Below are positions 55,921-64,000 of a DNA stretch of 64,000 nt, one piece after another (position 1 is the stretch's first letter; the number at the start of each line of letters is the position of its first letter). This stretch comes from Cyanobacteriota bacterium SRBZ.bins.94.201705 (GTDB lineage Bacteria > Cyanobacteriota > Cyanobacteriia > Cyanobacteriales > Cyanobacteriaceae): assembly GCA_030549855.1 (NCBI GenBank), contig JAUQQP010000004.1, forward strand, positions 1 through 64,000, given 5' to 3'. Under the pieces are notes generated by a model, which worked only from the letters and a program-made list of their open reading frames with translations, ran no database searches and was not told the origin of the DNA. Position numbers and translations under genes: made by a program.

Positions 55921-56064
55921 CTATTTTTTGGCCAACAGATAGGCCATGAAAAAACCCATAATCCCAGCCATCCCCACCCGCCATAGTTCGGGATAACACA
56001 TAGCCGCTACAACCACCGCCAGTAATAGCACACCCCTCCCCCCCACACCGGACCAAAACTTCAT
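55921..56064 (-). CDS. tiny membrane protein (47 aa)
   Basis: Starts MKFWSGVGGRGVLLLAVVVA and ends MAYLLAKK. It has two short hydrophobic stretches (VLLLAVVVAAMCY, AGIMGFFMAYLLA). It lies 13 bp after the other small membrane gene on the same strand and is convergent with the TolB-like gene. No ribosome site is obvious, so it may rely on coupling. No family is recognised. Confidence 0.5.
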   Translation of the reverse strand: MKFWSGVGGRGVLLLAVVVAAMCYPELWRVGMAGIMGFFMAYLLAKK

Positions 56065-56077
56065 GTATCTACTTTTG

Positions 56078-56314
56078 TCACTTATCGTACAATTTAACCG
56101 GCCTTGGACTGAGGGCAGGTATCCGAATGGACAACAAAGCCGCTAGCACCAAAGCATGTATTGCCCAGTGGGCTACCACCAAGGCACACACCAGGAATAC
56201 TATGCCGCTTACTATTGCCAACACCAGATGCACCTCCTGGGCGGTGTTATAGTAGGCAATTGAGCTGAGAACAGTTGTCAACAACAGCAGCACCATAAAC
56301 GAAGTCATCACCAT
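56078..56314 (-). CDS. small membrane protein (78 aa)
   Basis: Two to three hydrophobic helices (VLLLLTTVLSSIAYY, VHLVLAIVSGIVFLVCALVVAH, ALVLAALLSIR) with a basic C-terminus. Starts exist as GTG at 56320 and ATG at 56314. GAGGTGA lies 6 bp before 56314, so I chose that. It is followed 13 bp later by the 47-residue gene. I do not recognise a family; the two may form a small membrane complex. Confidence 0.6.
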   Translation of the reverse strand: MVMTSFMVLLLLTTVLSSIAYYNTAQEVHLVLAIVSGIVFLVCALVVAHWAIHALVLAALLSIRIPALSPRPVKLYDK

Positions 56315-56593
56315 GGCCACTCACCTCATCCTTCTCGTCTGCTTCCCTCGGGCAACTCATGGTCACTCCCTACTCCCAAACTAAATAACCATAGGGTTAT
56401 GGCTTTGCCCCCTCCCTCTTATAGGCTAGCATGTTTTCACTACCGTTGTGGTTATATGAGACACTTTCCCGAAGGATTGTGACAAAATTTTACATTTATT
56501 AATCTTTTCGGGGGAAATGAGACTAAATAGCAATAAGCCTGGTAGAGGGAAATGTGGTATCATATCACCCATTAGCCTACTGTTGATGTCTGT

Positions 56594-58675
56594 ATGGAAA
56601 AAAGCAGTAACCCCCTTCTAAGAGGTGAAGGATTCCCCCCTTTCCCAGAAATAAGGGTTGAACATGTGGTGCCAGCCGTAGAAGCGTTAATAGCCGAATT
56701 GGAGACGAAACTGAAACAACTAGAAGCTGATTTTGAACCTACCTGGGAGGGTTTAATTGTACCCGTTGACGATATCCAAGACAGACTTAGTTGGACTTGG
56801 GGTATTATCAGACACCTAATGGGGGTAAAAAATAGCCCCTCCTTAAGACAAGCCTATGAGGAAGTCCTACCAAAACTAATAGAATTTGTCAATAGGTTCA
56901 ATCAAAATGAGACTATTTATTACGGCTTGTTGACTATAAGAAGAGGCAAGGAATGGGAGAGACTTGACAATGCCCAGAAAAACATCATCTCCTCCCTTAT
57001 CCTCTCTGCCAAATTGTCGGGGGTGGGTTTAGATGCCTCTAAAAGAGAGCGTTTTAATCAGATACAATTGGAATTGGCTCAACTGGCAACTAAATTCTCT
57101 AATAACCTCCTAGATGCTACTAAAGCCTTTAAATTAGTCCTCACCAGTAAGGAGGAAATTGCAGGATTACCCCCTAGTCTATTGACTTTGGCAGCCCAAA
57201 CCGCTAGGAATGAAGGATACACCAATGCCACCCCCTCTACTGGCCCTTGGGTGATAACCTTGGATTATCCTAGTTATATTCCTTTCCTCAAATACAGCGA
57301 TAGAAGAGACTTGAGGGAAAAAGTATACCGCGCCTTCGTTAGTAGGGCAGGCTACGGGGAGTATGACAATAACCCTATTATCGAACGCATCCTGGCCCTC
57401 CGTCAAGAATTGGCCCAACTTCTGGGATATGACAATTATGCCCAGGTGAGTCTGGCAAGAAAAATGGCCCCCTCCGTGGAGGCGGTGGAAAAACTATTAG
57501 AACAGTTGCGGGTTGTAAGTTATGAGTATGCTAAAAAAGAATTAGAACAATTAAAAGCCTTTGCCGGCATAGACGACATACAACCCTGGGATACTGCCTA
57601 TTGGACAGAAAAACTGAGGGAGAGTAAATTTCAGTTTACAGAAGAGGAATTACGCCCCTATTTTTCCCTGGAACAAGTACTACAAGGCCTCTTCTCCCTC
57701 GCCTCCCGACTCTTTGGCGTCACCATCACCCCCGCCGATGGCGAGGCACCAGTTTGGCATGAGGATGTGAGATTTTTCCGAGTTACAGATGAAAACAATG
57801 AAGTTATAGCCTATTTCTACCTAGATGCCTATTGTCGCCCAGGAGAAAAAAGAGACGGCGCCTGGATGGATGAGTGTATGGGGAGAAGGAAAATTGTCAA
57901 AGACGGCAAGGTGACTACCCGTTTGCCTGTGGCCTATCTGGTGTGCAATCAAACACCGCCGGTAGATGGCAAACCCAGTCTCATGACTTTTGCCGATGTG
58001 GAAACCCTCTTCCATGAATTCGGCCATGGTTTACACCACATGTTGACTAAAGTAGATTACCCCCAAGCCGCCGGCATTAGAAATGTGGAATGGGATGCAG
58101 TAGAGTTGCCCAGTCAATTCATGGAAAACTGGTGTCTGGAAAAAAATACCTTCTTTGCCATGGCTAAACACTACCAAACCGGTGAAACTATCCCTAGCCA
58201 CTACTATGAAAAACTGGTGGCGGCTAAAAACTTCATGAGTGGTTCAGCTATGTTACGACAAATCCACTTCAGTCTCCTGGATTTGGAATTGCACTCCCGT
58301 TACCAACCCGGTGGTGCAGAAACCCCCCATGAAGTACGTGACCGCATTGCTAGTACTACCACTGTCATCCCCCCCCTACCAGAAGACAGGTTTTTGTGCA
58401 GTTTCTCCCATATCTTTGCCGGAGGCTATGCCGCTGGTTATTATAGCTACAAATGGGCAGAAGTTTTGAGTGCCGATGCCTTCGCCGCCTTTGAGGAAGC
58501 AGGATTGGACGACGAGGAAGCTATTGCTAGGGTAGGTAGACGTTTCCGTGACACTATCCTCGCTTTGGGGGGAAGTCTGCCAGCTATGGAGATATTTAAA
58601 CAATTCCGTGGCCGTGAGCCCTCTCCTGAGCCATTATTAAGACATAGTGGTTTATTATTGCCCCTTCCGGTATAA
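56594..58675 (+). CDS. M3-family oligopeptidase (oligopeptidase A/PrlC type)
   Basis: Zinc metallopeptidase of 693 residues that degrades short peptides such as cleaved signal peptides. The zinc motif is LFHEFGHGLHHML, with His474, Glu475 and His478 of HEFGH, and the third ligand is expected in the following NVEWDAVELPSQFMENW. YKWAEVLSADAFAAF and the N-terminal NPLLRGEGFPPFPEI also fit. No signal peptide, so cytoplasmic. It begins with its own upstream region of about 270 bp. Confidence 0.93.
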   Translation: MEKSSNPLLRGEGFPPFPEIRVEHVVPAVEALIAELETKLKQLEADFEPTWEGLIVPVDDIQDRLSWTWGIIRHLMGVKNSPSLRQAYEEVLPKLIEFVNRFNQNETIYYGLLTIRRGKEWERLDNAQKNIISSLILSAKLSGVGLDASKRERFNQIQLELAQLATKFSNNLLDATKAFKLVLTSKEEIAGLPPSLLTLAAQTARNEGYTNATPSTGPWVITLDYPSYIPFLKYSDRRDLREKVYRAFVSRAGYGEYDNNPIIERILALRQELAQLLGYDNYAQVSLARKMAPSVEAVEKLLEQLRVVSYEYAKKELEQLKAFAGIDDIQPWDTAYWTEKLRESKFQFTEEELRPYFSLEQVLQGLFSLASRLFGVTITPADGEAPVWHEDVRFFRVTDENNEVIAYFYLDAYCRPGEKRDGAWMDECMGRRKIVKDGKVTTRLPVAYLVCNQTPPVDGKPSLMTFADVETLFHEFGHGLHHMLTKVDYPQAAGIRNVEWDAVELPSQFMENWCLEKNTFFAMAKHYQTGETIPSHYYEKLVAAKNFMSGSAMLRQIHFSLLDLELHSRYQPGGAETPHEVRDRIASTTTVIPPLPEDRFLCSFSHIFAGGYAAGYYSYKWAEVLSADAFAAFEEAGLDDEEAIARVGRRFRDTILALGGSLPAMEIFKQFRGREPSPEPLLRHSGLLLPLPV

Positions 58676-58706
58676 TTGACAAGGTTTGTGCCATCTATAT
58701 AACACA

Positions 58707-59270
58707 ATGTCGGGAATACCAGAATTACCACAGCTGTTGGGCGCTAAATTATTCTTCCAAGGCAAGAAGTTTCAATTTGAGGTAAACAGACTCCGACTCC
58801 CTAATGGCGCCGAGGGAGAGTGGGAATGTATCCGTCACCCTGGTGGGGCCCTTGCCGTCCCCGTCACTCAGGATGGTAAACTAGTATTGGTGCGTCAGTA
58901 TCGTTTTGCAGTTAAAACCAGACTCTTAGAATTCCCCGCTGGTACCGTAGAATCTAATGAAGCACCTCTGGTAACCATTCAACGGGAATTAGAAGAAGAA
59001 ACTGGATACACTGCTAAAACCTGGCGCCCCCTTGGCAAATTTCCCCTCGCACCGGGTTACTCCGACGAGTTTATTCATGCCTTCCTCGCCCAGGATTTAG
59101 AGAAATTGCCCCAACCCCCCTCCCCAGAAGCTGAAGAAGATATTGAAGTAGTTTTGATGACTCCGGCTGAATTTGAGCGCCTTGTATCTGCTAACAGCCC
59201 CTTTGATGCTAAAACCATTTCTAGTTATTTTCTTGCCCGTCCTTTTCTGTTCCCCCAATCCCCCAGTTAG
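58707..59270 (+). CDS. Nudix hydrolase, ADP-ribose pyrophosphatase type
   Basis: 187 residues. The Nudix box is GTVESNEAPLVTIQRELEEE, continuing TGY (GX5EX7REUXEEXGU pattern complete). VLVRQYRFAVKTRLLEFPAG before it is typical of ADP-ribose pyrophosphatases, as is PGYSDEFIHAFLA after it. The start is the ATG at 58707 (MSGIPELPQ); GTG at 58686 is an alternative. It is in line with the M3 peptidase and HAD genes at short spacing. Confidence 0.9.
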   Translation: MSGIPELPQLLGAKLFFQGKKFQFEVNRLRLPNGAEGEWECIRHPGGALAVPVTQDGKLVLVRQYRFAVKTRLLEFPAGTVESNEAPLVTIQRELEEETGYTAKTWRPLGKFPLAPGYSDEFIHAFLAQDLEKLPQPPSPEAEEDIEVVLMTPAEFERLVSANSPFDAKTISSYFLARPFLFPQSPS

Positions 59271-59278
59271 TCTACAAT

Positions 59279-59971
59279 ATGAGAAAGCCAAAGGTGATTT
59301 TTTTGGATGCGGTAGGCACCCTTTTTGGTGTTAAAAATAGCGTGGGGTATGCCTACATGAAGATTGCCAGCAAGTACGGCGTAAGGGCGGATGAGAAACT
59401 AATAGATGATTATTTTTATCGTGCCTTTCGCCAATCCCCTCCCCTGGCTTTCCCTGAATTTGAGCCGGTGGAACGAAAGGAATATAACTGGTGGAAGAAT
59501 ATTGCTTTTAACACTTTTAAAATGGCGGATTGTCTGCAGCAATTTTCAAATTTTGACCTATTTTTTGAGGAGTTATACCAATATTTTAAAACCGCAGAGC
59601 CTTGGTATGTATATGATGACGTTATACCCTGTTTAAATGAATGGAAAAATCAAGGGATAACTCTGGGAATTATCTCCAATTTTGATAGCCGTATTTTCTC
59701 AGTATTAGAGAGTCTAAAACTAAAGGAATATTTTGACAGCATTACCATATCTTCCCTGACAGGATACGCCAAACCTCACCCCTCAATCTTCCTTACTGCC
59801 TTGGCAAAACACCAGTGTAAACCAGAAGAGGCATGGCATATAGGCGACAGCGAAAAAGAAGACAAAGAGGCGGCAAAGGCGGTGGGAATCCAAAGTTTCT
59901 GGCTAAATCGCCCTTTTTATACCCTACAAAATCTCCCCTACCCCGGCTCTTTTTCTAAGACTGCTATATAA
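59279..59971 (+). CDS. HAD-family hydrolase with altered motif I
   Basis: 230 residues of the HAD IA fold. Motif I reads FLDAVGTLFG: the nucleophile Asp is present, but the second, acid/base Asp of DxD is Val. Motif II is GIISNFDS, the Lys is in TGYAKPHPSIF and motif IV is WHIGDSEKEDKEAA. The Val substitution resembles the REG-2/HDHD3-like branch and may mean weak or no phosphatase activity. It starts 8 bp after the Nudix stop, so it is likely co-transcribed. Confidence 0.85.
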   Translation: MRKPKVIFLDAVGTLFGVKNSVGYAYMKIASKYGVRADEKLIDDYFYRAFRQSPPLAFPEFEPVERKEYNWWKNIAFNTFKMADCLQQFSNFDLFFEELYQYFKTAEPWYVYDDVIPCLNEWKNQGITLGIISNFDSRIFSVLESLKLKEYFDSITISSLTGYAKPHPSIFLTALAKHQCKPEEAWHIGDSEKEDKEAAKAVGIQSFWLNRPFYTLQNLPYPGSFSKTAI

Positions 59972-60005
59972 TCAAATCATCCACCCTAGACACCAAGAAG
60001 AGAAA

Positions 60006-60284
60006 ATGAACAGTGTCTCCTATCTCATCCTCAACACCGTCTACAATTTTGTCCAGTTGTACCTGTTGCTGATTATAATCAGAATCCTCCTCAGCTGGTT
60101 TCAAACTGTCGACTGGGCAGCCAATATTATATCCTTCCTGGCACCTATCACTGATCCCTATCTTAACATATTCCGCTCTATTATCCCACCCGTTGGTGGC
60201 CTGGATTTGTCACCGATTCTGGCTATCTTTATCTTACAATTAATCCCCCAACTGTTAGGGGTAGTCTTTCAAATGGTAGGCTAA
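60006..60284 (+). CDS. YggT/Ycf19-family membrane protein (second paralogue)
   Basis: 92 residues, with two hydrophobic blocks around the signature RILLSWFQTVDWAANII...PITDPYLNIFRSIIPPVGGLDLSPILAIF. It differs clearly from the paralogue at 53911-54213. It starts 34 bp after the HAD gene. Its stop is immediately followed by an ATG in a frame that runs through the tandem repeat, which I do not call as a gene. Confidence 0.88.
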   Translation: MNSVSYLILNTVYNFVQLYLLLIIIRILLSWFQTVDWAANIISFLAPITDPYLNIFRSIIPPVGGLDLSPILAIFILQLIPQLLGVVFQMVG

Positions 60285-60321
60285 ATGGCAATCAGCATCT
60301 GGCAGGGAAATCTATCCCCAC

Positions 60322-60445
60322 CGGATAGGGATAAACCCTTACCCCTGCCAGACGAGGATAAATCCTTACCCCTGGGTAGAGATAAACCCTTACCCCTGGG
60401 TAGAGATAAACCCTTACCCCTGGGTAGAGATAAACCCTTACCCCT
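60322..60445. repeat. 24-bp hairpin-forming tandem repeat upstream of hypC
   Basis: Three identical 24-bp units (60374-60397, 60398-60421, 60422-60445) are preceded by two diverged ones (from about 60322 and 60350). Each unit begins gggtagagataaa and ends cccttacccct, so GGGTA can pair with TACCC inside every unit. The array lies between a YggT gene and hypC, 36 bp before the hypC ATG. A single related copy occurs at about 63348-63373. Confidence 0.85.
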
Positions 60446-60481
60446 ACTATTTTTAACCATCCCTAAAGGCGGATTAAACCT

Positions 60482-60709
60482 ATGTGTTTGGCAGTACCTG
60501 GTAAGATAGTGTCCATAGAATACGGCGATACCCCGGAGATGACTATGGCTAAAGTCAGTTTTGGGGGTGTTATAAGAGAAGTATCCTTGGCATATACCCC
60601 CGAAGCTAAAGTAGGAGACTATGTGATAGTACACGCGGGTTTCGCTTTGAATGTAATCGACGAAAAAGAAGCAGAAGCCACCCTTGCAGATTTGTCCGAA
60701 ATCTTGTAA
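60482..60709 (+). CDS. hypC: hydrogenase maturation chaperone HypC
   Basis: 75 residues beginning MCLAVPGKIVSIEYGDTPEM. Cys2 and the VPGKI loop are the HypC/HupF hallmark, and VKF-like VSFGGVIREVSLAYTPEAKVG and GDYVIVHAGFALNVIDEKEA complete the fold. HypC carries the Fe(CN)2CO precursor to NiFe hydrogenase. No other hyp or hydrogenase gene is in the window, but such genes are often scattered in cyanobacteria. The tandem repeat lies directly upstream. Confidence 0.93.
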   Translation: MCLAVPGKIVSIEYGDTPEMTMAKVSFGGVIREVSLAYTPEAKVGDYVIVHAGFALNVIDEKEAEATLADLSEIL

Positions 60710-60765
60710 TCTTACCTGTTGCCTTAAGTGGTAGCAAAATACTCTCCCCCCAGGAATAGGAGAAG

Positions 60766-61425
60766 ATGACTGTAATACCAGCAATCAACAAACAGAAACA
60801 GGCAGAGGAAATTCTTAAAATACTCAAACAACTATACCCCAATGCCACCTGTAGTCTAAACTACGAAAACCCCTTTCAACTTTTAGTGGCTACTATTCTA
60901 TCTGCCCAGTGCACCGATGAAAGGGTAAATCAGGTAACACCAGTCTTGTTTTCCCGTTTCCCCACTCCTTCCCATCTTGCCGCCGCCGATAGAGGGGAAA
61001 TAGAAACTATTATCCGTCCTACCGGCTTTTACCGCAATAAGGCCAAAAACATCCAAGAAGCGGCTGTTAAAATTATAAGGGATTTCCAAGGACAAGTGCC
61101 TCAAACCATGAGGGAATTGTTAACCCTCCCTGGGGTAGCAAGAAAAACCGCTAATGTGGTTTTGGCCCACGGTTTTGGTATCATCGAAGGGGTGACTGTA
61201 GATACCCATGTTAAACGTCTTAGCAAACGTCTAGGCTTGACAACCGCCACCAATCCCCTGGAAATAGAAAAAGACTTAATGCAACTGTTGCCAAAACCAG
61301 AATGGGAAAACTTCTCTATCCGTCTCATCTACCATGGTAGGGCAGTGTGTAAAGCCCGTAAACCTCATTGTGAAAAATGTGCCCTAAATCACCTCTGTCC
61401 ATCCGTCTCCCTTAAGAAAGACTAA
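60766..61425 (+). CDS. nth: endonuclease III
   Basis: DNA glycosylase/AP lyase for oxidised pyrimidines. The helix-hairpin-helix is LPGVARKTANVVLAHGFG with the catalytic Lys. The Asp is in VTVDTHVKRLSKRLGL. The [4Fe-4S] cluster motif CKARKPHCEKCALNHLC (CX6CX2CX5C) is intact. 219 residues is normal. It begins 57 bp after hypC and is followed by miaB. Confidence 0.95.
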   Translation: MTVIPAINKQKQAEEILKILKQLYPNATCSLNYENPFQLLVATILSAQCTDERVNQVTPVLFSRFPTPSHLAAADRGEIETIIRPTGFYRNKAKNIQEAAVKIIRDFQGQVPQTMRELLTLPGVARKTANVVLAHGFGIIEGVTVDTHVKRLSKRLGLTTATNPLEIEKDLMQLLPKPEWENFSIRLIYHGRAVCKARKPHCEKCALNHLCPSVSLKKD

Positions 61426-61481
61426 GTTAGCTACAATGGGATCTTACCAGTAGGGGTTAGCAGGAGTAAAAGCGAGGAAGA

Positions 61482-62834
61482 ATGGAAAAACGTAAATACC
61501 ACATCATCACCTTTGGCTGCCAGATGAATAAAGCCGACTCGGAAAGGATGGCAGGAATCCTCCAGTCAATGGGGTTTGAATATACAGACAACCCCGACGA
61601 GGCTAAAATTCTTGTCTACAACACCTGTACCATTAGAGATAACGCTGAACAAAAAGTCTATTCCTATCTTGGCAAACAGGCAAAACGGAAACACTCTGAA
61701 CCTGACTTAACTATTGTTGTAGCAGGATGTGTTGCGCAACAAGAGGGGGAGAAACTATTAAGAAGAGTACCAGAAGTTGACCTGGTAATGGGGCCCCAAT
61801 ATGCCAACCGTTTAGATAGTCTCCTAGAACAGGTATTTGCTGGTAATCAAGTTGTAGCTACGGAACCCGTCTACATATACGAGGATATTACTAAACCCCG
61901 TCGGGAAAGCGATGTCACCGCCTGGGTTAATGTTATCTACGGTTGTAACGAAAGGTGTACTTATTGCGTAGTACCAAGTGTTAGGGGAGTAGAACAGTCA
62001 AGACACCCCGAGGCCATCAAAAGGGAAATAGAAGAATTGGCGCGTCAGGGATATAAGGAGGTGACGCTACTGGGGCAAAATATAGACGCCTATGGGAGAG
62101 ATTTGCCTGGTAGCACAGAAACCGGTAGACATAAATACACATTCACCGACCTGTTATATTATATCCATGATGTGGAGGGGATAGAAAGAATCCGGTTTGC
62201 TACCTCCCATCCCCGTTATTTTACCGAACGTCTGATTAAGGCTTGTGCCGAATTGCCCAAGGTATGTGAACATTTCCATATACCTTTTCAGTCGGGAGAC
62301 AATGAAATCCTAAAAGCCATGAGGAGGGGATACACCAGGGAGCGTTATCGGGAGATAATAGACAAGATTAGGGAATATATGCCAGATGCCGCCATCAGTG
62401 CCGATGCCATTGTGGGTTTCCCTGGGGAAACAGAAGAACAGTTCGAGAATACCCTAAAATTAGTAGAGGAGATTGGCTTTGACCAGTTAAATACCGCCGC
62501 CTATTCCCCTCGCCCCAATACTCCTGCCGCCACTTGGCCTAATCAAATCCCAGAGGAGGTAAAAAGCGATAGACTACAACGGTTGAATCGTCTGGTAGCA
62601 CAAAAGGCTGCAGAAAGATCACAGAGATACCTGGGAAGGGTGGAAGAAATTTTGGTAGAGGATGTAAATCCCAAAGACGCCACCCAGGTAATGGGCAGGA
62701 CGAGGACAAATCGTTTAACCTTCTTTAAGGGGGATTTAAAGCAGTTAAAAGGGAAAATAGTGCCAGTGAGGATAACAGAGGCTAGGGCATTTAGTCTTAC
62801 GGGGGAAGTCTTGTTACCAGCAGGCTGTTGTTAA
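61482..62834 (+). CDS. miaB: tRNA-2-methylthio-N6-dimethylallyladenosine synthase
   Basis: Radical SAM methylthiotransferase that modifies A37 of tRNAs. The N-terminal auxiliary cluster has Cys in [26 protein letters not shown] and [10 protein letters not shown]. The radical SAM cluster is in [17 protein letters not shown] and is followed by [13 protein letters not shown]-terminal TRAM domain ([15 protein letters not shown] to the end) binds tRNA. 450 residues is normal. The start follows a gagcgagga-type purine run. Confidence 0.95.
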   Translation: MEKRKYHIITFGCQMNKADSERMAGILQSMGFEYTDNPDEAKILVYNTCTIRDNAEQKVYSYLGKQAKRKHSEPDLTIVVAGCVAQQEGEKLLRRVPEVDLVMGPQYANRLDSLLEQVFAGNQVVATEPVYIYEDITKPRRESDVTAWVNVIYGCNERCTYCVVPSVRGVEQSRHPEAIKREIEELARQGYKEVTLLGQNIDAYGRDLPGSTETGRHKYTFTDLLYYIHDVEGIERIRFATSHPRYFTERLIKACAELPKVCEHFHIPFQSGDNEILKAMRRGYTRERYREIIDKIREYMPDAAISADAIVGFPGETEEQFENTLKLVEEIGFDQLNTAAYSPRPNTPAATWPNQIPEEVKSDRLQRLNRLVAQKAAERSQRYLGRVEEILVEDVNPKDATQVMGRTRTNRLTFFKGDLKQLKGKIVPVRITEARAFSLTGEVLLPAGCC

Positions 62835-62891
62835 AGGGGAGGGGAGGAGAAGAAAGCAGTAAAAAAGAGGAATACCCTCCCTCTCTAGACG

Positions 62892-63257
<366 letters not shown>

Positions 63258-63315
63258 TTATATAGGTTATACAATTTTCCTGTTCTTTTCTAACACCCCC
63301 TAAGCCCCTCTTTTT

Positions 63316-63329
63316 GTAACAATTACTAC
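63316..63329 (-). promoter_or_regulatory. NtcA-type binding site upstream of glnB
   Basis: On the minus strand the sequence is GTAGTAATTGTTAC, an exact GTA-N8-TAC. About 22 nt downstream is TTAGAA, a weak -10. The position and the known NtcA control of glnB in cyanobacteria support a nitrogen-regulated promoter. Confidence 0.75.
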
Positions 63330-63347
63330 AACTTTTCCTAAATCCCC

Positions 63348-63373
63348 CTGGGTAGGGATAAGCCCTTACCCCT
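63348..63373. repeat. isolated copy of the 24-bp repeat
   Basis: ctgggtagggataagcccttaccccta matches the hypC-upstream unit with a few changes that improve its own hairpin (GGGTA-GGG-ataag-CCC-t-TACCC). It lies between the convergently spaced rluD-type and glnB regions. Confidence 0.65.
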
Positions 63374-63375
63374 AC

Positions 63376-64000
63376 CTATCCTCTCTTTTTCCTTAGGAAT
63401 TCAATTAGTTTTTGCATTTCTGTAGGTATTGGTGCTACAAACTTAAGAGGCTTCCCGTTTTCCGGGTGAGTCAAAGTCAGCCTGAAGGCATGTAACGCCT
63501 GTCCCGTTAATTTGACGCCTATATTTTTACAAGAAGAATACAAAGGGTCTCCCACCAAGGGGTGTCCAAAATGGCTACAATGGACACGGATTTGATGAGT
63601 ACGTCCGGTTTCAAGAGAAAAATGCAGCAGGGAGTAATTACCCAGTTTCTCCACCAGACGCCAGTGGGTGATAGCCTCTTTTCCCCCCTGTAAAACCGCC
63701 ATTTTTTTCCGATGCTTTGGATGTCTTCCGATGGGCAGGTTGATTGTACCACTTTCCCCCGGAAAACAACCATGAATTATCCCAAGATACTCCCTTTTGG
63801 CTTTCCTCTCCTTGATTTGCCTTTGTAAATCCTGTAGTGCCATTTCCGTTTTCGCCACTACTATTAATCCCGTAGTATCTTTGTCTAATCTGTGCACTAG
63901 ACCAGGCCTCTGGACACCGCCTATGCCTTCCAGGTTAGGACAATGGGCAAGGAGGGCATTTACCAGTGTACTATGGGGATGTCCTGGCGCCGGGTGTACT
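63376..64000 (-). CDS. RluD-type 23S rRNA pseudouridine synthase (5' end beyond window)
   Basis: Partial gene: the frame is open to the window edge, and only the C-terminal ~207 residues are present. The visible start is VHPAPGHPHSTLVNALLAHC, then the catalytic motif RPGLVHRLDKDTTGLIVVAK. Next come HQIRVHCSHFGHPLVGDPLY and LHAFRLTLTHPENGKPLKF. This is the RluA/RluC/RluD family; the VHRLDKDTTGL and GHPLVGDP patterns fit RluD. An S4 domain would be upstream, outside the window. Confidence 0.92.
   Translation of the reverse strand, partial: VHPAPGHPHSTLVNALLAHCPNLEGIGGVQRPGLVHRLDKDTTGLIVVAKTEMALQDLQRQIKERKAKREYLGIIHGCFPGESGTINLPIGRHPKHRKKMAVLQGGKEAITHWRLVEKLGNYSLLHFSLETGRTHQIRVHCSHFGHPLVGDPLYSSCKNIGVKLTGQALHAFRLTLTHPENGKPLKFVAPIPTEMQKLIEFLRKKRG

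Noticed and set aside
55829-56056. 75-codon Gly-rich minus-strand frame
   Set aside because: It is an out-of-frame shadow of the 47-residue membrane gene (55921-56064) and of the TolB-like gene.
60285-60509. Open frame of 74 codons directly after the YggT stop, with GRDKPLPL repeats
   Set aside because: It exists because the 24-bp tandem repeat is a multiple of three; the opposite strand is open for the same reason. It overlaps the hypC start and has no ribosome site.

Overview
The window is a compact chromosomal stretch from a phycobilisome-containing cyanobacterium. The diagnostic genes are psbX and ycf66, the phycobilin lyase genes cpcS and cpcE, PII (glnB) behind an NtcA-type box, a hypC hydrogenase-maturation gene, a pilin/phototaxis-type CheY-CheW-MCP cluster, and several small proteins of the kind conserved in cyanobacteria. 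The HIP1 octamer GCGATCGC was found at only three places by eye (21167, 21575, 32215). Base composition is moderate to AT-rich between genes. I cannot place the organism below the phylum; a unicellular Chroococcales-type genome is a guess. No prophage, intact insertion sequence, CRISPR array or rRNA operon was seen.

Layout. 0-11.3 kb: glgX, a membrane protein gene with a decayed copy of its own 5' end, an oligopeptide-type binding lipoprotein behind polA, then queE, ispD and bioF. 11.3-12.6 kb: a long non-coding stretch with two promoter-like signals, then tRNA-Pro(TGG). 12.6-22 kb: GNAT acetyltransferase, thrB, SpoIID-like protein, iron/polyamine-type ABC ATPase, rsmI, gap1, clpS, CPBP protease and an SLBB polysaccharide-export protein. 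22-31 kb: cpcS, a TPR-like protein, a 56-residue protein with a DUF3326 gene, cpcE, phoH, surE, an ABC-2 permease and prfB, which needs the classical +1 frameshift. 31-42 kb: phosphohexomutase, pgsA-ruvX-murA, hpnH, the CheY-CheW-MCP cluster and an MlaE permease. 42-54 kb: HI0933-type flavoprotein, recJ, TauE/SafE permease, a GH116 glycosidase, a thioesterase-YtxH-DUF948-coaE run, hemC, DUF3318, folB and YggT. 54-64 kb: psbX-ycf66-TolB-like, two tiny membrane proteins, an M3 peptidase, Nudix and HAD hydrolases, YggT, hypC, nth, miaB, glnB and the start-truncated rluD-type gene.

The most unusual signal is a dispersed family of short elements, at least six copies in 64 kb (11.4, 24.0, 26.6, 26.9, 41.7 and 42.0 kb). 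Each has an extended -10 (TGnTAnnAT-like), in three cases with a perfect TTGACA -35 at 17-18 bp. A 5-bp stem closing a 9-nt loop follows, then a G-rich tail and a T-run. The stem differs between copies but keeps its pairing (GGTGG/CCACC versus GGCAG/CTGCC). Four of the copies form two convergent pairs. I do not recognise the family; it looks like a multicopy small-RNA gene or an RNA-coding MITE.

Other signals worth attention are a murA reading frame with no usual start codon but a good ribosome site before ATC, TTG starts for glnB and the TauE gene, possible switch-like leaders before ycf66 and before the 56-residue gene, and a hairpin-forming 24-bp tandem repeat just upstream of hypC.
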